A stretch of 64,000 nucleotides of DNA from UBA10349 sp003485905 (lineage in GTDB: Bacteria; Pseudomonadota; Gammaproteobacteria; Arenicellales; Arenicellaceae): contig CALSLL010000002.1 in NCBI GenBank assembly GCA_943787185.1, forward strand, positions 558,001 to 622,000, given 5' to 3'. Below the pieces are notes generated by a model. It saw only the letters and a list, made by a program, of their open reading frames with translations, had not been told where the DNA came from and did not search any database. The position numbers and the translations under genes are program-made. Shown here piece by piece: positions 1 through 8,940 of the stretch. Each line of letters opens with the position of its first letter. The stretch's first letter is position 1.

Positions 1-1506
1 ACTGTGGACGAAGATTTCTCGATCGCCAGTGCCATTGCGATTAGTGGTGAAAGAATCTTAGCTGTTGGTAGTGATCAAGAAATTCTAGCGTTGGCTAATG
101 CACAAACCGAGCAAACCGATTTAATGGGTCGTACAGTTATTCCAGGGCTAATCGATAATCACCTTCACTACCTGCGTGGCACAAATTTCGCCGCGTATGA
201 AATCCCAATTCATGGGGTAACTTCTCGTCAGGAAGTTTTGGATCGCATTTCTGCCAAAGCAGAGGAGCTTGGCCCGGGTAAATGGATATTCATTTTGGGG
301 GGATGGAATGAGCAACAATTTGCGGATAAAGCCGGTGGGTTTACCGGGGAAGAACTAGATCTCGCGGCGCCTGATAATCCTGTGTTTATCCAAAAAACCT
401 ACAGTGCGTTTTATATGAACAGTTTGGCCGTTGCAGAAATTGGGCCTGCGTTACCGGAATACTATGAGGGCGGGTCGGTAATTCGAGTTGATAATCGCAC
501 TGGTCGTTTTGTAATGGCCGAAGCGCTTAAGCATTTTCCATTTGCCGAAACGGATGCCGAGAGAATGGATGAAGTCAGGGCCTTCAATGAATATTTAAAC
601 AGTATGGGTGTCACAACCGCTTACGATGTTGGTTATCTCGATGGCTCATACGATCCGGTTGAGGCGCTTTACGAGATAGATGATCTTAGTGTGCGGGTTT
701 TTTATGCAGCGCGTTATTGGGCGGACTCACCGCGTACTTCGATTGCTGCGGCAGAGTTATTAGATCGCGAGGAACCTTTTCAAAGAGATGATCGTTTCGG
801 CATGTTTGGGATTGGAGAGCATGTGCATGGTTATTTACATGATTCTACTGCTTCTGATGTGCCGCTTGCAGATGAACTGTACGATGCTTGGACACTCATT
901 GCTCGATCAGCGGCCAAGAATGGTTGGTATATCAATGAGCATGTAATGCAAGACGGAACGGCAAATCGAATGATGTCAATTGCTGAGGAGATCAGCAAAG
1001 ATTATCCGACACGTGATTTGCGTTGGACTCTGGGACATGTCGATTTGATTAAAAAGGAGACTGTGGATCGGGCAAAGGATCTGGGCTGGAACATTACGCT
1101 GGCTAACCACACGGTAAAACCGAGGATGGAAGGTAAGGTTTCACCGCCAGTTCGAATGATTCAGGATAGCGGGATACTTTGGGGAATGGGGTCTGACGGT
1201 ACGATAGTTGCAACTTACAATCCGTTCCATACAATTTGGGAATATACAGCAGGGAAAATATTTCCGGATATAGTTAAATACCAACCAGATGAAGTTATTA
1301 CGCGTGAGGAAGCCCTCATCGCACATACTCGATCTAATGCGAGAATTCTATTTATGGAAGAGGATTTGGGTACTCTGGAAGCGGGTAAGTATGCCGATTT
1401 ACTGGTTCTGGATCGGGACTACCTAACCGTACCCATTGACGATATTCGTAACGTTCAACCTGAAATGACGATGGTTGGTGGCCGTGTTGTGTATCAGGCA
1501 AACTGA
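1..1506 (+). CDS. Amidohydrolase family protein (YtcJ-like), 5' truncated by window edge
   Basis: Metal-dependent hydrolase of the amidohydrolase superfamily, Amidohydro_3/YtcJ type, likely acting on an amide or ester bond; the substrate is not predictable. The frame is open from base 1, and the first visible residues (TVDEDFS, then SGERILAVG) match the start of the small beta domain, so only some ten to twenty or more residues lie upstream. GTG at base 4 is therefore probably internal. The HxH metal motif (HLH) is about 55 residues in. A LGHVDL histidine and a SDG aspartate follow in the barrel. The C-terminus (YADLLVLDRDYLTVP, VGGRVVYQ) returns to the beta domain. A DUF6152 gene follows on the same strand after about 80 bases. 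Confidence 0.85.
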   Translation, partial: TVDEDFSIASAIAISGERILAVGSDQEILALANAQTEQTDLMGRTVIPGLIDNHLHYLRGTNFAAYEIPIHGVTSRQEVLDRISAKAEELGPGKWIFILGGWNEQQFADKAGGFTGEELDLAAPDNPVFIQKTYSAFYMNSLAVAEIGPALPEYYEGGSVIRVDNRTGRFVMAEALKHFPFAETDAERMDEVRAFNEYLNSMGVTTAYDVGYLDGSYDPVEALYEIDDLSVRVFYAARYWADSPRTSIAAAELLDREEPFQRDDRFGMFGIGEHVHGYLHDSTASDVPLADELYDAWTLIARSAAKNGWYINEHVMQDGTANRMMSIAEEISKDYPTRDLRWTLGHVDLIKKETVDRAKDLGWNITLANHTVKPRMEGKVSPPVRMIQDSGILWGMGSDGTIVATYNPFHTIWEYTAGKIFPDIVKYQPDEVITREEALIAHTRSNARILFMEEDLGTLEAGKYADLLVLDRDYLTVPIDDIRNVQPEMTMVGGRVVYQAN

Positions 1507-1587
1507 GTATTTATCGGGATTACCCGGGTAGTATATTGTTACCCTGTTGGCTGCGGTTTGTGAATTCTCTGACGACGTGGAGTTAAA

Positions 1588-2637
1588 ATGACAATAATTT
1601 TTACAAGGCGATACTTGATCAAACTGTTGGTGATCCAACTGTGTTTGCTTATGCCGCATGGAGCCCATGCGCATCATAGCGATGCTGGATTGGATACTGA
1701 GTCAGTTGTTGTATTAGAAGGTACGGTGACAAACTTTGTTTGGAACAATCCGCATATTTATTTCACTATGCAGCTTGATGGTAATTCGAACGATATTGAT
1801 ACTGCTGATTCCGTAAGTATCTGGGAAATCCAGATGGCGTCTATTCCTCCGTTGTCACGGCGTGGTTGGAGACCTGATTCGCTAATAGCAGGAGAGACAA
1901 TTGTTGCCAGAGTGCATCCGGCACTAGATGGTAGACCCTACGGATTGTTTGTTTCAGTAGAAAAAGACGGTAATTTATTGCCTGTAGGTGGTGCAACCAA
2001 AAATATAAATAACCGGAAAGCTGAATCATTAGAAGGTGTCTGGCGCGGCGACCGCTCAACCATGATAGATTTCACGTCGTTTTTCGATCGGCTTGTAACT
2101 ACCGAGAAAGGGACAGCTGCACGTGAGCAATTTGATGCGCTATCGGCAATGAATCCAATGTCTTCTTGTGCAGCGGAAGTTGCACGGCCTACACCTGCCA
2201 CCCTTGTTTCAGCGGGGTTTTATTTAGAAGAGATTGAATTTGTTGGAGATACGATAATTCTGCGTAATGAGATTTTTGATGCAGAACGAGTTGTTTATAT
2301 GGATGGGAGGGGGCATCCGGATAAGGCGGAACGCACTGTCCATGGGCACTCAATCGGCAGATGGGAAGATGATGTGTTGGTTGTAGATACCGTTGGCTTT
2401 GCCGACCATCGCTCTCCTTACCAAAACGGTATTCCATCAGGTGCCGAGAAGCATGTAGTAGAAAGATACCGCTTGAGTGATGATGGCACCCGAGTGATCG
2501 TGGAGATAATGCTTGAAGACCCAGAATACCTCGTCAGTCCCCTGACTGACACAATGGAATGGATTTATGCTCCCGAGCAACAGCTGCTTAAGTGGAATTG
2601 TGATCAACAAACTGCCAGAAACTTTTTACCCGAGTAG
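1588..2637 (+). CDS. DUF6152 family exported protein
   Basis: Predicted exported protein of unknown function, 349 aa. A signal peptide covers about residues 1-28: basic start, hydrophobic LLVIQLCLLM, cleavage after AHA. The mature N-terminus begins HHSDAG and continues with LEGTVTNFVWNNPHIYF, the hallmark of DUF6152 (HHS, then leGtV, then NPH). The remainder (residues 140-349) resembles the longer members of this family and has no catalytic motif I recognise. It lies between an amidohydrolase and an aminotransferase on the same strand, but the gaps of about 80 bases on each side do not prove an operon. The family is common in marine and soil Proteobacteria. Its role is unknown. Confidence 0.8.
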   Translation: MTIIFTRRYLIKLLVIQLCLLMPHGAHAHHSDAGLDTESVVVLEGTVTNFVWNNPHIYFTMQLDGNSNDIDTADSVSIWEIQMASIPPLSRRGWRPDSLIAGETIVARVHPALDGRPYGLFVSVEKDGNLLPVGGATKNINNRKAESLEGVWRGDRSTMIDFTSFFDRLVTTEKGTAAREQFDALSAMNPMSSCAAEVARPTPATLVSAGFYLEEIEFVGDTIILRNEIFDAERVVYMDGRGHPDKAERTVHGHSIGRWEDDVLVVDTVGFADHRSPYQNGIPSGAEKHVVERYRLSDDGTRVIVEIMLEDPEYLVSPLTDTMEWIYAPEQQLLKWNCDQQTARNFLPE

Positions 2638-2718
2638 TTGGGTTCGTGATGCAGCGTGGTCAATGAAATTTAGTTTGATAGAAGTAGGGTAGTAGAGAAA
2701 TAGGGCGGCAGCATAGAA

Positions 2719-4101
2719 ATGAAAGATGATGAGACATCCAGGGGTTTTAGTGGCGCGATAAAGTCTGCTCGCGATCATGTGTGGCACCACATGACTCAGC
2801 ATAGGCCATTTGAGGAGCACGACCCGATGCTGATTGTGAAAGGCGTCGGCATGCGCGTTACCGATGCCAAGGGTCAGGAATACCTTGATGCAACTTCAGG
2901 TGGGGTCTGGACTGCCAATGTTGGTTACGGTCGTGAGAGTATCGCAAAAGCGGTTTATGACCAGCTAGTGACGATGAATTATTTTGCACAGTCGATTAGT
3001 AATATTCCAGCCTCTGAATTTGCTGAGAAATTAATCGCAAAAATGCCAGGAATGAGCCGTGTTTATTATTCTAGCTCGGGTTCTGAAGCAAACGAAAAGG
3101 GCTATAAAATGGTCCGTCAGATTGCGCATAAAAAGTATGACGGTAAGAAATATAAAATTTTATACCGTAATCGCGATTATCACGGAACCACTATAACCGC
3201 GTTAAGTTCATCGGCGCATTTTGAACGCAGAGATCAATACGGGCCATTCACTCCCGGGTTTGTTGAGTTTCCAGATTGTTGTGCTTATCGATCTTTGATT
3301 GGCGATGATCCTGATTATGGGGTCAAAGCGGCTCTCGAAATGGAGAAAGTAATTCTGGCAGAAGGACCAGATACGGTTGGGGCCGTTGTACTTGAGCCAA
3401 TAACTTCAGGTGGGGGCGTGATCGTACCGCCCGATGGTTATTGGGAAACCATTCAGGCGATATGCAGCAAGTACGATATCTTGATTCATATAGATGAAGT
3501 GGTCTGCGGATTTGGCCGCACCGGCAAATGGTTTGGATACCAGCACTATGGGGTTAAGCCCGATATAGTCACGCTGGGAAAAGGCTTGGCATCCGGATAT
3601 GCAGCGATTTCATGCACTGTGACAACCGAAGAAGTTTTTAATTTGTTTAAAGGTGAACCCAGTGATCGAATTGGTTATTTTCGTGATATCTCGACTTTTG
3701 CAGGTTGTATGTCTGGTCCAGCTGCGGCGCTTGAGAATATGCGCATCCTCGAGCAGGAAAACTTGGTGCAAAATGCAGCAGAAATGGGTGAATACTTGCT
3801 TGACCAACTGCATGATCTGAAAGACAAATATGCTCTTATTGGAGATGTTAGCGGTAAAGGCTTATTTGCCGGGCTTAAGCTTGTAAAAGATCGAGATTCC
3901 AAAGAGCCAGTAGACGAGTCGGTACCAATGTCGATTGTTAAGGACTGCATGCAGCAAGGAGTTCTTATTGGCAGAACAACCCGAAGTTTTCGAGAGTACA
4001 ACAACACCATCATTCTAAGCCCTGCGCTCATTTCGACTCGAGAGGATATTGATGAAATTATCCAGGCCGTCGATTTTGCCCTTAACAAGCATACTGTTTA
4101 G
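2719..4101 (+). CDS. Class III PLP-dependent aminotransferase (omega-transaminase type)
   Basis: Fold-type I PLP enzyme that moves an amino group from an amine or omega-amino acid to a keto acid such as pyruvate. It is 460 aa, normal for the family. The SSSGSEANE phosphate-binding loop is near residue 120, the invariant Asp of HIDEVVCGFGRTG near 259, and the Schiff-base lysine in TLGKGLASGY at about 288. The overall look (RNRDYHGTT, the ISTFAGCMSGPAA segment) fits the taurine:pyruvate / beta-alanine:pyruvate transaminase group, but the substrate cannot be read from sequence alone. The preferred start is the ATG at 2719; a purine-rich GGGCGGCAG lies just upstream. Confidence 0.85.
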   Translation: MKDDETSRGFSGAIKSARDHVWHHMTQHRPFEEHDPMLIVKGVGMRVTDAKGQEYLDATSGGVWTANVGYGRESIAKAVYDQLVTMNYFAQSISNIPASEFAEKLIAKMPGMSRVYYSSSGSEANEKGYKMVRQIAHKKYDGKKYKILYRNRDYHGTTITALSSSAHFERRDQYGPFTPGFVEFPDCCAYRSLIGDDPDYGVKAALEMEKVILAEGPDTVGAVVLEPITSGGGVIVPPDGYWETIQAICSKYDILIHIDEVVCGFGRTGKWFGYQHYGVKPDIVTLGKGLASGYAAISCTVTTEEVFNLFKGEPSDRIGYFRDISTFAGCMSGPAAALENMRILEQENLVQNAAEMGEYLLDQLHDLKDKYALIGDVSGKGLFAGLKLVKDRDSKEPVDESVPMSIVKDCMQQGVLIGRTTRSFREYNNTIILSPALISTREDIDEIIQAVDFALNKHTV

Positions 4102-4201
4102 AGGTTTTAGGGGCTTTATAGCAGCTCGACTATGTTCCTAGTTAGAGTTAGATATTGAGCGAATGGATGCAGTCGGATATGCAGGAACTGCTAGATTGGA
4201 T

Positions 4202-4386
4202 ATTGGCGTCCCGAAGAGGATTGCATTCAGCGCATCCTGCGCCTCACCCATTGGGCGGCCTTCGGCCGTGCAATTTTGCTCCGGGCAAAATTGTGAACCT
4301 AGAGAGGTTGAACCTAGATTCAGAACAACAACCTTTCCATAAAACTCTACGGGCTCTATGGAAAAATTGGCGTCCCGAAGAGGATT
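4202..4386. repeat. 21-bp direct repeats of the tRNA-Arg 3' end bracketing a hairpin-rich 143-bp spacer
   Basis: The sequence at 4366-4386, which includes the CCA end and acceptor/T-arm of tRNA-Arg, is repeated exactly at 4202-4222. The spacer holds several potential hairpins: CAATTTTGC/GCAAAATTG with a 5-base loop (about 4271-4293), CGGCC/GGCCG, AACCT/AGGTT, and TTTCCATA/TATGGAAA just beyond the tRNA 3' end. A duplicated tRNA 3' end is the classic mark of site-specific integration (attL/attR), but the enclosed DNA is far too short for an integrase gene. It may be a remnant, a small non-autonomous element or a repeated intergenic sequence. No convincing protein is encoded between 4102 and 4624. 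Confidence 0.7.
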
Positions 4387-4444
4387 CGAACCTCCGACCT
4401 GCCGCTTAGGAGGCGGCTGCTCTATCCAGCTGAGCTACCGGGAC
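4368..4444 (-). tRNA. tRNA-Arg (anticodon CCU)
   Basis: The reverse strand folds into a complete cloverleaf of 77 nt including an encoded CCA: acceptor GTCCCGG with TCGGGAC, D arm GCTC/GAGC, anticodon stem GCCGC/GCGGC around loop CTCCTAA (anticodon CCT), T stem GGAGG/CCTCT with loop TTCGAAT. It reads AGG codons. Its 3' end is duplicated 164 bp downstream (see the repeat at 4202). Confidence 0.97.
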
Positions 4445-4538
4445 TTTCAATAGAAAGCAAGGCAATAGGAGCCAATGCAATAAACCGTAGGGAAATAGAA
4501 ACAAAGTTTTTCGAGTGTTTACTATTAAGCCTCTAGAT

Positions 4539-4572
4539 AAGTCACCAACCCCAAAGTAGGCGTTGGTGACTT
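4539..4572. terminator. Hairpin between dsbA and tRNA-Arg
   Basis: Perfect 11-bp stem AAGTCACCAAC/GTTGGTGACTT with a 12-base loop, placed about 50 bases past the dsbA stop. The T-tract is weak on both strands, so terminator function is an inference from position and stem strength. Confidence 0.55.
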
Positions 4573-4624
4573 TATTCAGCTAGTTTGACTAACTGCTTAC
4601 TAGAGATGGTGTGGGGTTTTCCCG

Positions 4625-5272
4625 TTATCGCTCGTTGGCAGATTTTTCAATTAGAAACTCAACAATGTCAAACATGCCAGCTTCGCTGCCAGCCATGGTG
4701 GTTGAGGTTCTATATTTACCATCGACAATGACAGCCGGTACGCCACGAATTTCGTACTTCATGCTGTTTACTCGAGCATTACCTAGTTGGCTGTCTACCA
4801 CAAAGGAGTTGTAGGCATTTTCAACGTCATCGGGAGCAACATCATAGTTGGATAGAAAATTCTGAAGGTCACTAAGCGAGTTAGCATTTCTTTTTTGGCG
4901 ATGAATTTGATCGAAAAATGCACCATGTACTTTATCTACTATACCGAGTGTTTCAAAAGTATAGTATGCCCGCGCGTGGAACTCCCAACCGGCGCTAAAT
5001 ACGGCTGGTTGCGCTACAAATTCTGCATTCGCTGGCATATTTGATTTCCAACGCTGTACATGAGGCTCTAATGAGTAACAGTGTGGACAGCCATACCAAA
5101 ACATTTCGCGAACTTCGATTTTTTCGCCTGTTTTGATCGGTTGAGCTTCGCTGATAACAGCGTAGTCTTTCCCTTCAACAAAGTGGGGACTCATTTGTTG
5201 GGCATTGACGCTTAAAGAGAATAGGCTTAGTAGTCCAACAAAGATCAGACTGATGCGGCTTAAATTATTCAT
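4625..5272 (-). CDS. dsbA: Thiol:disulfide interchange protein DsbA
   Basis: Periplasmic thiol oxidase that introduces disulfide bonds into exported proteins and is itself reoxidised by DsbB. It is 215 aa with a signal peptide ending near residue 24 (SVNA). The active site CPHC is at residues 62-65 in FWYGCPHCYSLEP. The cis-proline is at about 179 in RGVPA, with the Val-Pro pairing typical of DsbA. The thioredoxin fold is interrupted by a helical insertion, as expected. It is monocistronic, with an intergenic gap to mpl upstream and a hairpin downstream. dsbB is not in this window. Confidence 0.93.
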   Translation of the reverse strand: MNNLSRISLIFVGLLSLFSLSVNAQQMSPHFVEGKDYAVISEAQPIKTGEKIEVREMFWYGCPHCYSLEPHVQRWKSNMPANAEFVAQPAVFSAGWEFHARAYYTFETLGIVDKVHGAFFDQIHRQKRNANSLSDLQNFLSNYDVAPDDVENAYNSFVVDSQLGNARVNSMKYEIRGVPAVIVDGKYRTSTTMAGSEAGMFDIVEFLIEKSANER

Positions 5273-5396
5273 AAAGTTCTCGTTTTGTTTGTCTTAATTT
5301 GAAATTCTTATTTTGGTATTCTAAATGTAAGTGTAGCTAAAAATGTAACATTAAGTAGGTCTAATAGTAGACCCTCCAATAGACCTTCCAGTGCAC

Positions 5397-6761
5397 CTAT
5401 AGGGCTGAGAGTAATCGCTGGTGCAGATTTTCGAAACCCCCATTACTCATAATTAACACATGATCACCGTTTACAGCCTGCTTGGTAATGGTATCGATTA
5501 TGCTTTGAGTGTTCTCCATCACTTGTATGCTTTCACTTTCCAGAGTATCCGCATTCCAGTTCATCTCGGGATTTTTGTAAAAATACACCTCGTCTGCTGA
5601 CGCCAGTGAATCGGCCAGCGTATATTGATGAACCCCTTGCTTCATGGTGTTAGATCGAGGTTCCAATACGGCAATGATCTTGGCGTTACCTACATTTGCG
5701 CGTAATGCACTAAGTGTTTCGCTTATCGCTGTGGGGTGATGCGCAAAGTCGTCATAAACGCTGACCCCTGAGGGACTGCCTAGCAATTCCAGTCTGCGTT
5801 TAACTGATTTGAAACTACTTAAGGATTCGCAAGCATTGGCCAGAGGTATGCCGGCATGGTGCGCGGCGGCGATGGCAGCTATCCCATTGGCAATATTGTG
5901 ATTGCCAAGAAGATCCCAGTCTATGTGGATATCTGCGCCTTTATAGTTGACTACAAATGACGAACCATCGGGTGTCAATTTACGCAATGACCAATCGCTT
6001 TGTTGTTCTGTTGGGAGACTATCTTGATCAGTGTTGCTAAAGCTTTGCGTGGATGACCAACAGCCCATCTCCAAAGTTTCGAGTATCGCCGGGCTATTCT
6101 GATTAAATAGTACGCAACCGGTTTGGGGGACGGTACGTAGTAAATGATGAAACTGGCGTTTTATATCGTCAAGCGAATCAAAAATATCCGCATGATCAAA
6201 CTCCAAATTATTAAGCACTAATGTATCAGGATGATAGTGTACAAACTTGGAACGTTTATCAAAAAATGCCGTGTCATATTCATCTGCTTCGATCACAAAA
6301 AACGGTTCAGATCCAAGCCGCGCGGTTTCACCAAAGTTCTCAGGGACTCCCCCAATCAAGTATCCTGGATTAAGTTCATTGTCGTGTAAAATCCACGCCA
6401 ATAAACTTGCGGTAGTGGTTTTTCCATGTGTGCCAGCAACGGCTAGAACCCAACGACCTTGCAGTACATTTTCGGATAACCATTGCGCCCCTGATGTATA
6501 TCGCATACGCCGCGTCAATACTGCTTCCAGTTCTGGATTACCTCTTGAGATTGTATTGCCAACCACAACAATATCAGTATGCTCAGGTATGTTATCTGGT
6601 GAATAGCCTTCGAATAGTTGCACATTAAGTGCCGCAAGCTGTGTGCTCATTGGGGGGTAAGCGTTAGCATCTGTACCACTTACGGTATGGCCGAGTTGTT
6701 TCGCAAGGCGTGCCACCCCGCCCATAAAAGTGCCGCAAACCCCTAATATGTGAATATGCAA
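5397..6761 (-). CDS. mpl: UDP-N-acetylmuramate:L-Ala-gamma-D-Glu-meso-DAP ligase (Mpl)
   Basis: Cytoplasmic Mur-family ligase of peptidoglycan recycling. It attaches the salvaged tripeptide L-Ala-gamma-D-Glu-meso-DAP to UDP-MurNAc with ATP. It is 454 aa. The N-terminal Rossmann motif is GVCGTFMGGVARLA. The ATP loop GTHGKTTT lies at about 110-117. The central EADEYDTAFFDKRSKFVHY and the later DDFAHHPTAI are Mur-ligase hallmarks. The opening HIHILGVCGTFMGG separates Mpl from MurC. The gene is flanked by non-coding gaps on both sides and looks monocistronic. Confidence 0.95.
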   Translation of the reverse strand: MHIHILGVCGTFMGGVARLAKQLGHTVSGTDANAYPPMSTQLAALNVQLFEGYSPDNIPEHTDIVVVGNTISRGNPELEAVLTRRMRYTSGAQWLSENVLQGRWVLAVAGTHGKTTTASLLAWILHDNELNPGYLIGGVPENFGETARLGSEPFFVIEADEYDTAFFDKRSKFVHYHPDTLVLNNLEFDHADIFDSLDDIKRQFHHLLRTVPQTGCVLFNQNSPAILETLEMGCWSSTQSFSNTDQDSLPTEQQSDWSLRKLTPDGSSFVVNYKGADIHIDWDLLGNHNIANGIAAIAAAHHAGIPLANACESLSSFKSVKRRLELLGSPSGVSVYDDFAHHPTAISETLSALRANVGNAKIIAVLEPRSNTMKQGVHQYTLADSLASADEVYFYKNPEMNWNADTLESESIQVMENTQSIIDTITKQAVNGDHVLIMSNGGFENLHQRLLSAL

Positions 6762-6837
6762 GCTAAGTATCCTTCTGATCGTCTTTATTAATGGTTGTGG
6801 GGATCGCTTATCTTCAAGAGTCGCTTAAGAAAAGACC

Positions 6838-6882
6838 TGTTTAGAAAGGGTCGGTTTAGAAAGGGCCTATAGTAGAAAGGAG
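6838..6882. repeat. Short degenerate tandem repeat, unit about 15 bp
   Basis: Two near-identical copies of GTTTAGAAAGGGYCK, followed by a third diverged copy (ATAGTAGAAAGGAGC), fill the gap between mpl and the membrane protein gene. The function is unknown. It may be slippage-prone spacer. Confidence 0.4.
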
Positions 6883-7455
6883 CTATGTAGAGCCTGTCGT
6901 TGCAGGTATTGAATCTAAGGTAGAAGCTTCTACCTCTGCGGTGAGTTCAGGAAATAGCATGACCAGAATAATAAGGGTCGCCATTTGACAACCGAGCGTA
7001 GCTAAAACGGCGGGGGCAATTCGCACTTCTAATGCTTCTTTTAGGACAAACACCGAGACCGCAAAACTCCAGCCGCCCACTAATAACAGCGCAAATAAAA
7101 TCGTATTACTGGTATTCGCGACATCAGCTGTAATTTGTCCACTGGAGGCAAACAATGGCAGCGCGATAAGTTGAATAATGGCGTTGGTGCCTAGTATGGC
7201 GCTAATAGTCTGTACAAAGCGCTCAGGTTTTCTATGCAGTGCGAGAATAATGAATACAAACCCTGAATACAGCACGCTTTCTGCAACGGCTAAAATTAGT
7301 GTGGAACCGTCATCAGTGCTGAGCTCGCGATTGACAAAGCCAACTGCAACAGCTGCGAACAGGCACATCAACATTAGCTGGTTTGATGCTGCAAGATTTT
7401 GCGCTTTCTCCTTAAATATAGCGATGGAGAAAATAGTGTTAAGTTGAGACATCAT
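6883..7455 (-). CDS. Predicted inner-membrane protein (Yip1-like architecture), function unknown
   Basis: A 190-aa hydrophobic protein I do not assign to a function. It has four to five likely membrane helices, at about residues 27-44, 54-74, 85-104, 118-140 and 146-168. The first 25 residues are soluble and basic (FKEKAQNLAASNQ). The short acidic tail ends in ELTAEVEASTLDS. The length, helix spacing and soluble N-terminus resemble small YIP1-family proteins, but that is only a resemblance. The first two codons are both ATG. It is divergent from rnd, with about 165 bases between the two starts. Confidence 0.6.
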   Translation of the reverse strand: MMSQLNTIFSIAIFKEKAQNLAASNQLMLMCLFAAVAVGFVNRELSTDDGSTLILAVAESVLYSGFVFIILALHRKPERFVQTISAILGTNAIIQLIALPLFASSGQITADVANTSNTILFALLLVGGWSFAVSVFVLKEALEVRIAPAVLATLGCQMATLIILVMLFPELTAEVEASTLDSIPATTGST

Positions 7456-7621
7456 ATTTTTAATATTGTCGTTCTAAGCGTGAACGGAGTTACTCCGGTT
7501 AATCTGCAGTTTTCGTTTGGGTAGTTAATCTACTCACAATTTTAATTTCACTTCTGTGCACAGGTTAAGCCTGTGCGATAATACCAAGCGCCTTGGAACG
7601 GGTCATCGGGTTTCTGACTGC

Positions 7622-8716
7622 ATGTCTGTACATATAATAGATAATAATAACGATTTACAAACTTACTGCGATCACGCAAAAACCCGACCCTGGCTAGCAC
7701 TGGACACCGAGTTTTTGCGTGAACGGACATACTACGCAAAACTGTGTTTGGTGCAGCTTGCAACGGATAAAAAAGACTGTGCGGTTGATGTCTTAGCCAT
7801 TGAGGATCTATCTCCGTTGGCTGATCTTATTTCCGGGCAGGACCTGACAGTAATACTACACTCTTCTCGGCAGGATTTTGAGGTGTTGTTTCAATCACTC
7901 GGGGTTTTACCGAGTAATGTGTTCGATACCCAGATGGCAGCTGCATTTTGCGGTAGCAATATGCAAATTGGCTATTCGGCGATAGTGAAAGACCGAATTG
8001 GTAAGGATGTTGCTGCCAGTCAAGCGCGCACTGATTGGTCGAGACGACCGCTATCAACCGAGCAATTGAATTATGCGATGGAAGATGTGGAGTTTTTAGG
8101 TGAATTACGCGAGGGGTTGATCGCCGAGCTGACTCAAAATGGGCGATTAGATTGGTATCAACAAGCCGTGCAGGAGCTATATACGGTTGAAGACTATTCT
8201 TTTCCGCCTGAGCTTGCCTGGCGTCGAATGAGGGGTGGGCGGCTTAATGTGAAGTCTCAACATATACTTAAAGGACTGGCGATTTGGCGGGAGCGAAAGG
8301 CCCAACAATTGAATATTCCCCGTACCTGGTTGATAAAGGATCCCGAACTTATGGGGTTGGCGGCGAGCGCTCCAACAACTAGGGAAGAGTTAATGGATGT
8401 TGATGATGTCGCGTTGCGATTTCGGGAAAAAAATGCCGACCAAATATTGTCTGAGGTCTTGAAAGTAAATAAAGAAAATCCAACCGAGGTGCTGTGGACT
8501 GATGGGCTTCCATTCTCCAATGCTCAGCGTAAGTTGGTAAAGAATGCCATGGTGCTGCTTAATAAGACCGCTGAGGTTGAAAACGTAGCTTCTGCATTAA
8601 TTGCAACCAAGCGTGATATTGAAGGTATTTTGCGAGGAGATCGCGATAGAGCTCCGCTTCAAACTTGGCGATATGATGTATTTGGTCGACATTTATTGGA
8701 ATTATTTGCCGATTAA
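7622..8716 (+). CDS. rnd: Ribonuclease D
   Basis: 3'-5' exoribonuclease that trims the 3' ends of tRNA precursors and other stable RNAs. From the ATG at 7622 the protein is 364 aa, and the DEDDy catalytic residues fall at D28, E30, D85, Y151 and D155, the same numbering as E. coli RNase D. That supports this start over the in-frame GTG at 7556. The exonuclease domain covers about 1-190. The HRDC repeats follow (from about 205, with GLAIWRERKAQQLNIPRTWLIKD). It sits alone, divergent from a membrane protein gene. Confidence 0.93.
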   Translation: MSVHIIDNNNDLQTYCDHAKTRPWLALDTEFLRERTYYAKLCLVQLATDKKDCAVDVLAIEDLSPLADLISGQDLTVILHSSRQDFEVLFQSLGVLPSNVFDTQMAAAFCGSNMQIGYSAIVKDRIGKDVAASQARTDWSRRPLSTEQLNYAMEDVEFLGELREGLIAELTQNGRLDWYQQAVQELYTVEDYSFPPELAWRRMRGGRLNVKSQHILKGLAIWRERKAQQLNIPRTWLIKDPELMGLAASAPTTREELMDVDDVALRFREKNADQILSEVLKVNKENPTEVLWTDGLPFSNAQRKLVKNAMVLLNKTAEVENVASALIATKRDIEGILRGDRDRAPLQTWRYDVFGRHLLELFAD

Positions 8717-8940
8717 ACCCTTGCTTGGGTTCGACTGAACTTTGTAATACTTGGGTGCGTAAGCGATTAATTATTGTTGATTTGATTCAGCTTGTGTTCA
8801 GTCCTCGCGGGTAAACTTTGCCGCAACAGTCAGGGTCTCCATTCGGAAACCGCTGGTTTGATTGTTGTTATAAAGAGTTAACTAGAAGGTTCATTAGGAG
8901 CTTTCGCTACGTTGTCGGCATAGGTTTTCCGGGAGGCAAT

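Noticed and set aside
4155..4409. An 84-aa open frame near tRNA-Arg
   Set aside because: It covers the repeat and the antisense of the tRNA and has no ribosome site; it is an artefact of the duplicated tRNA end.
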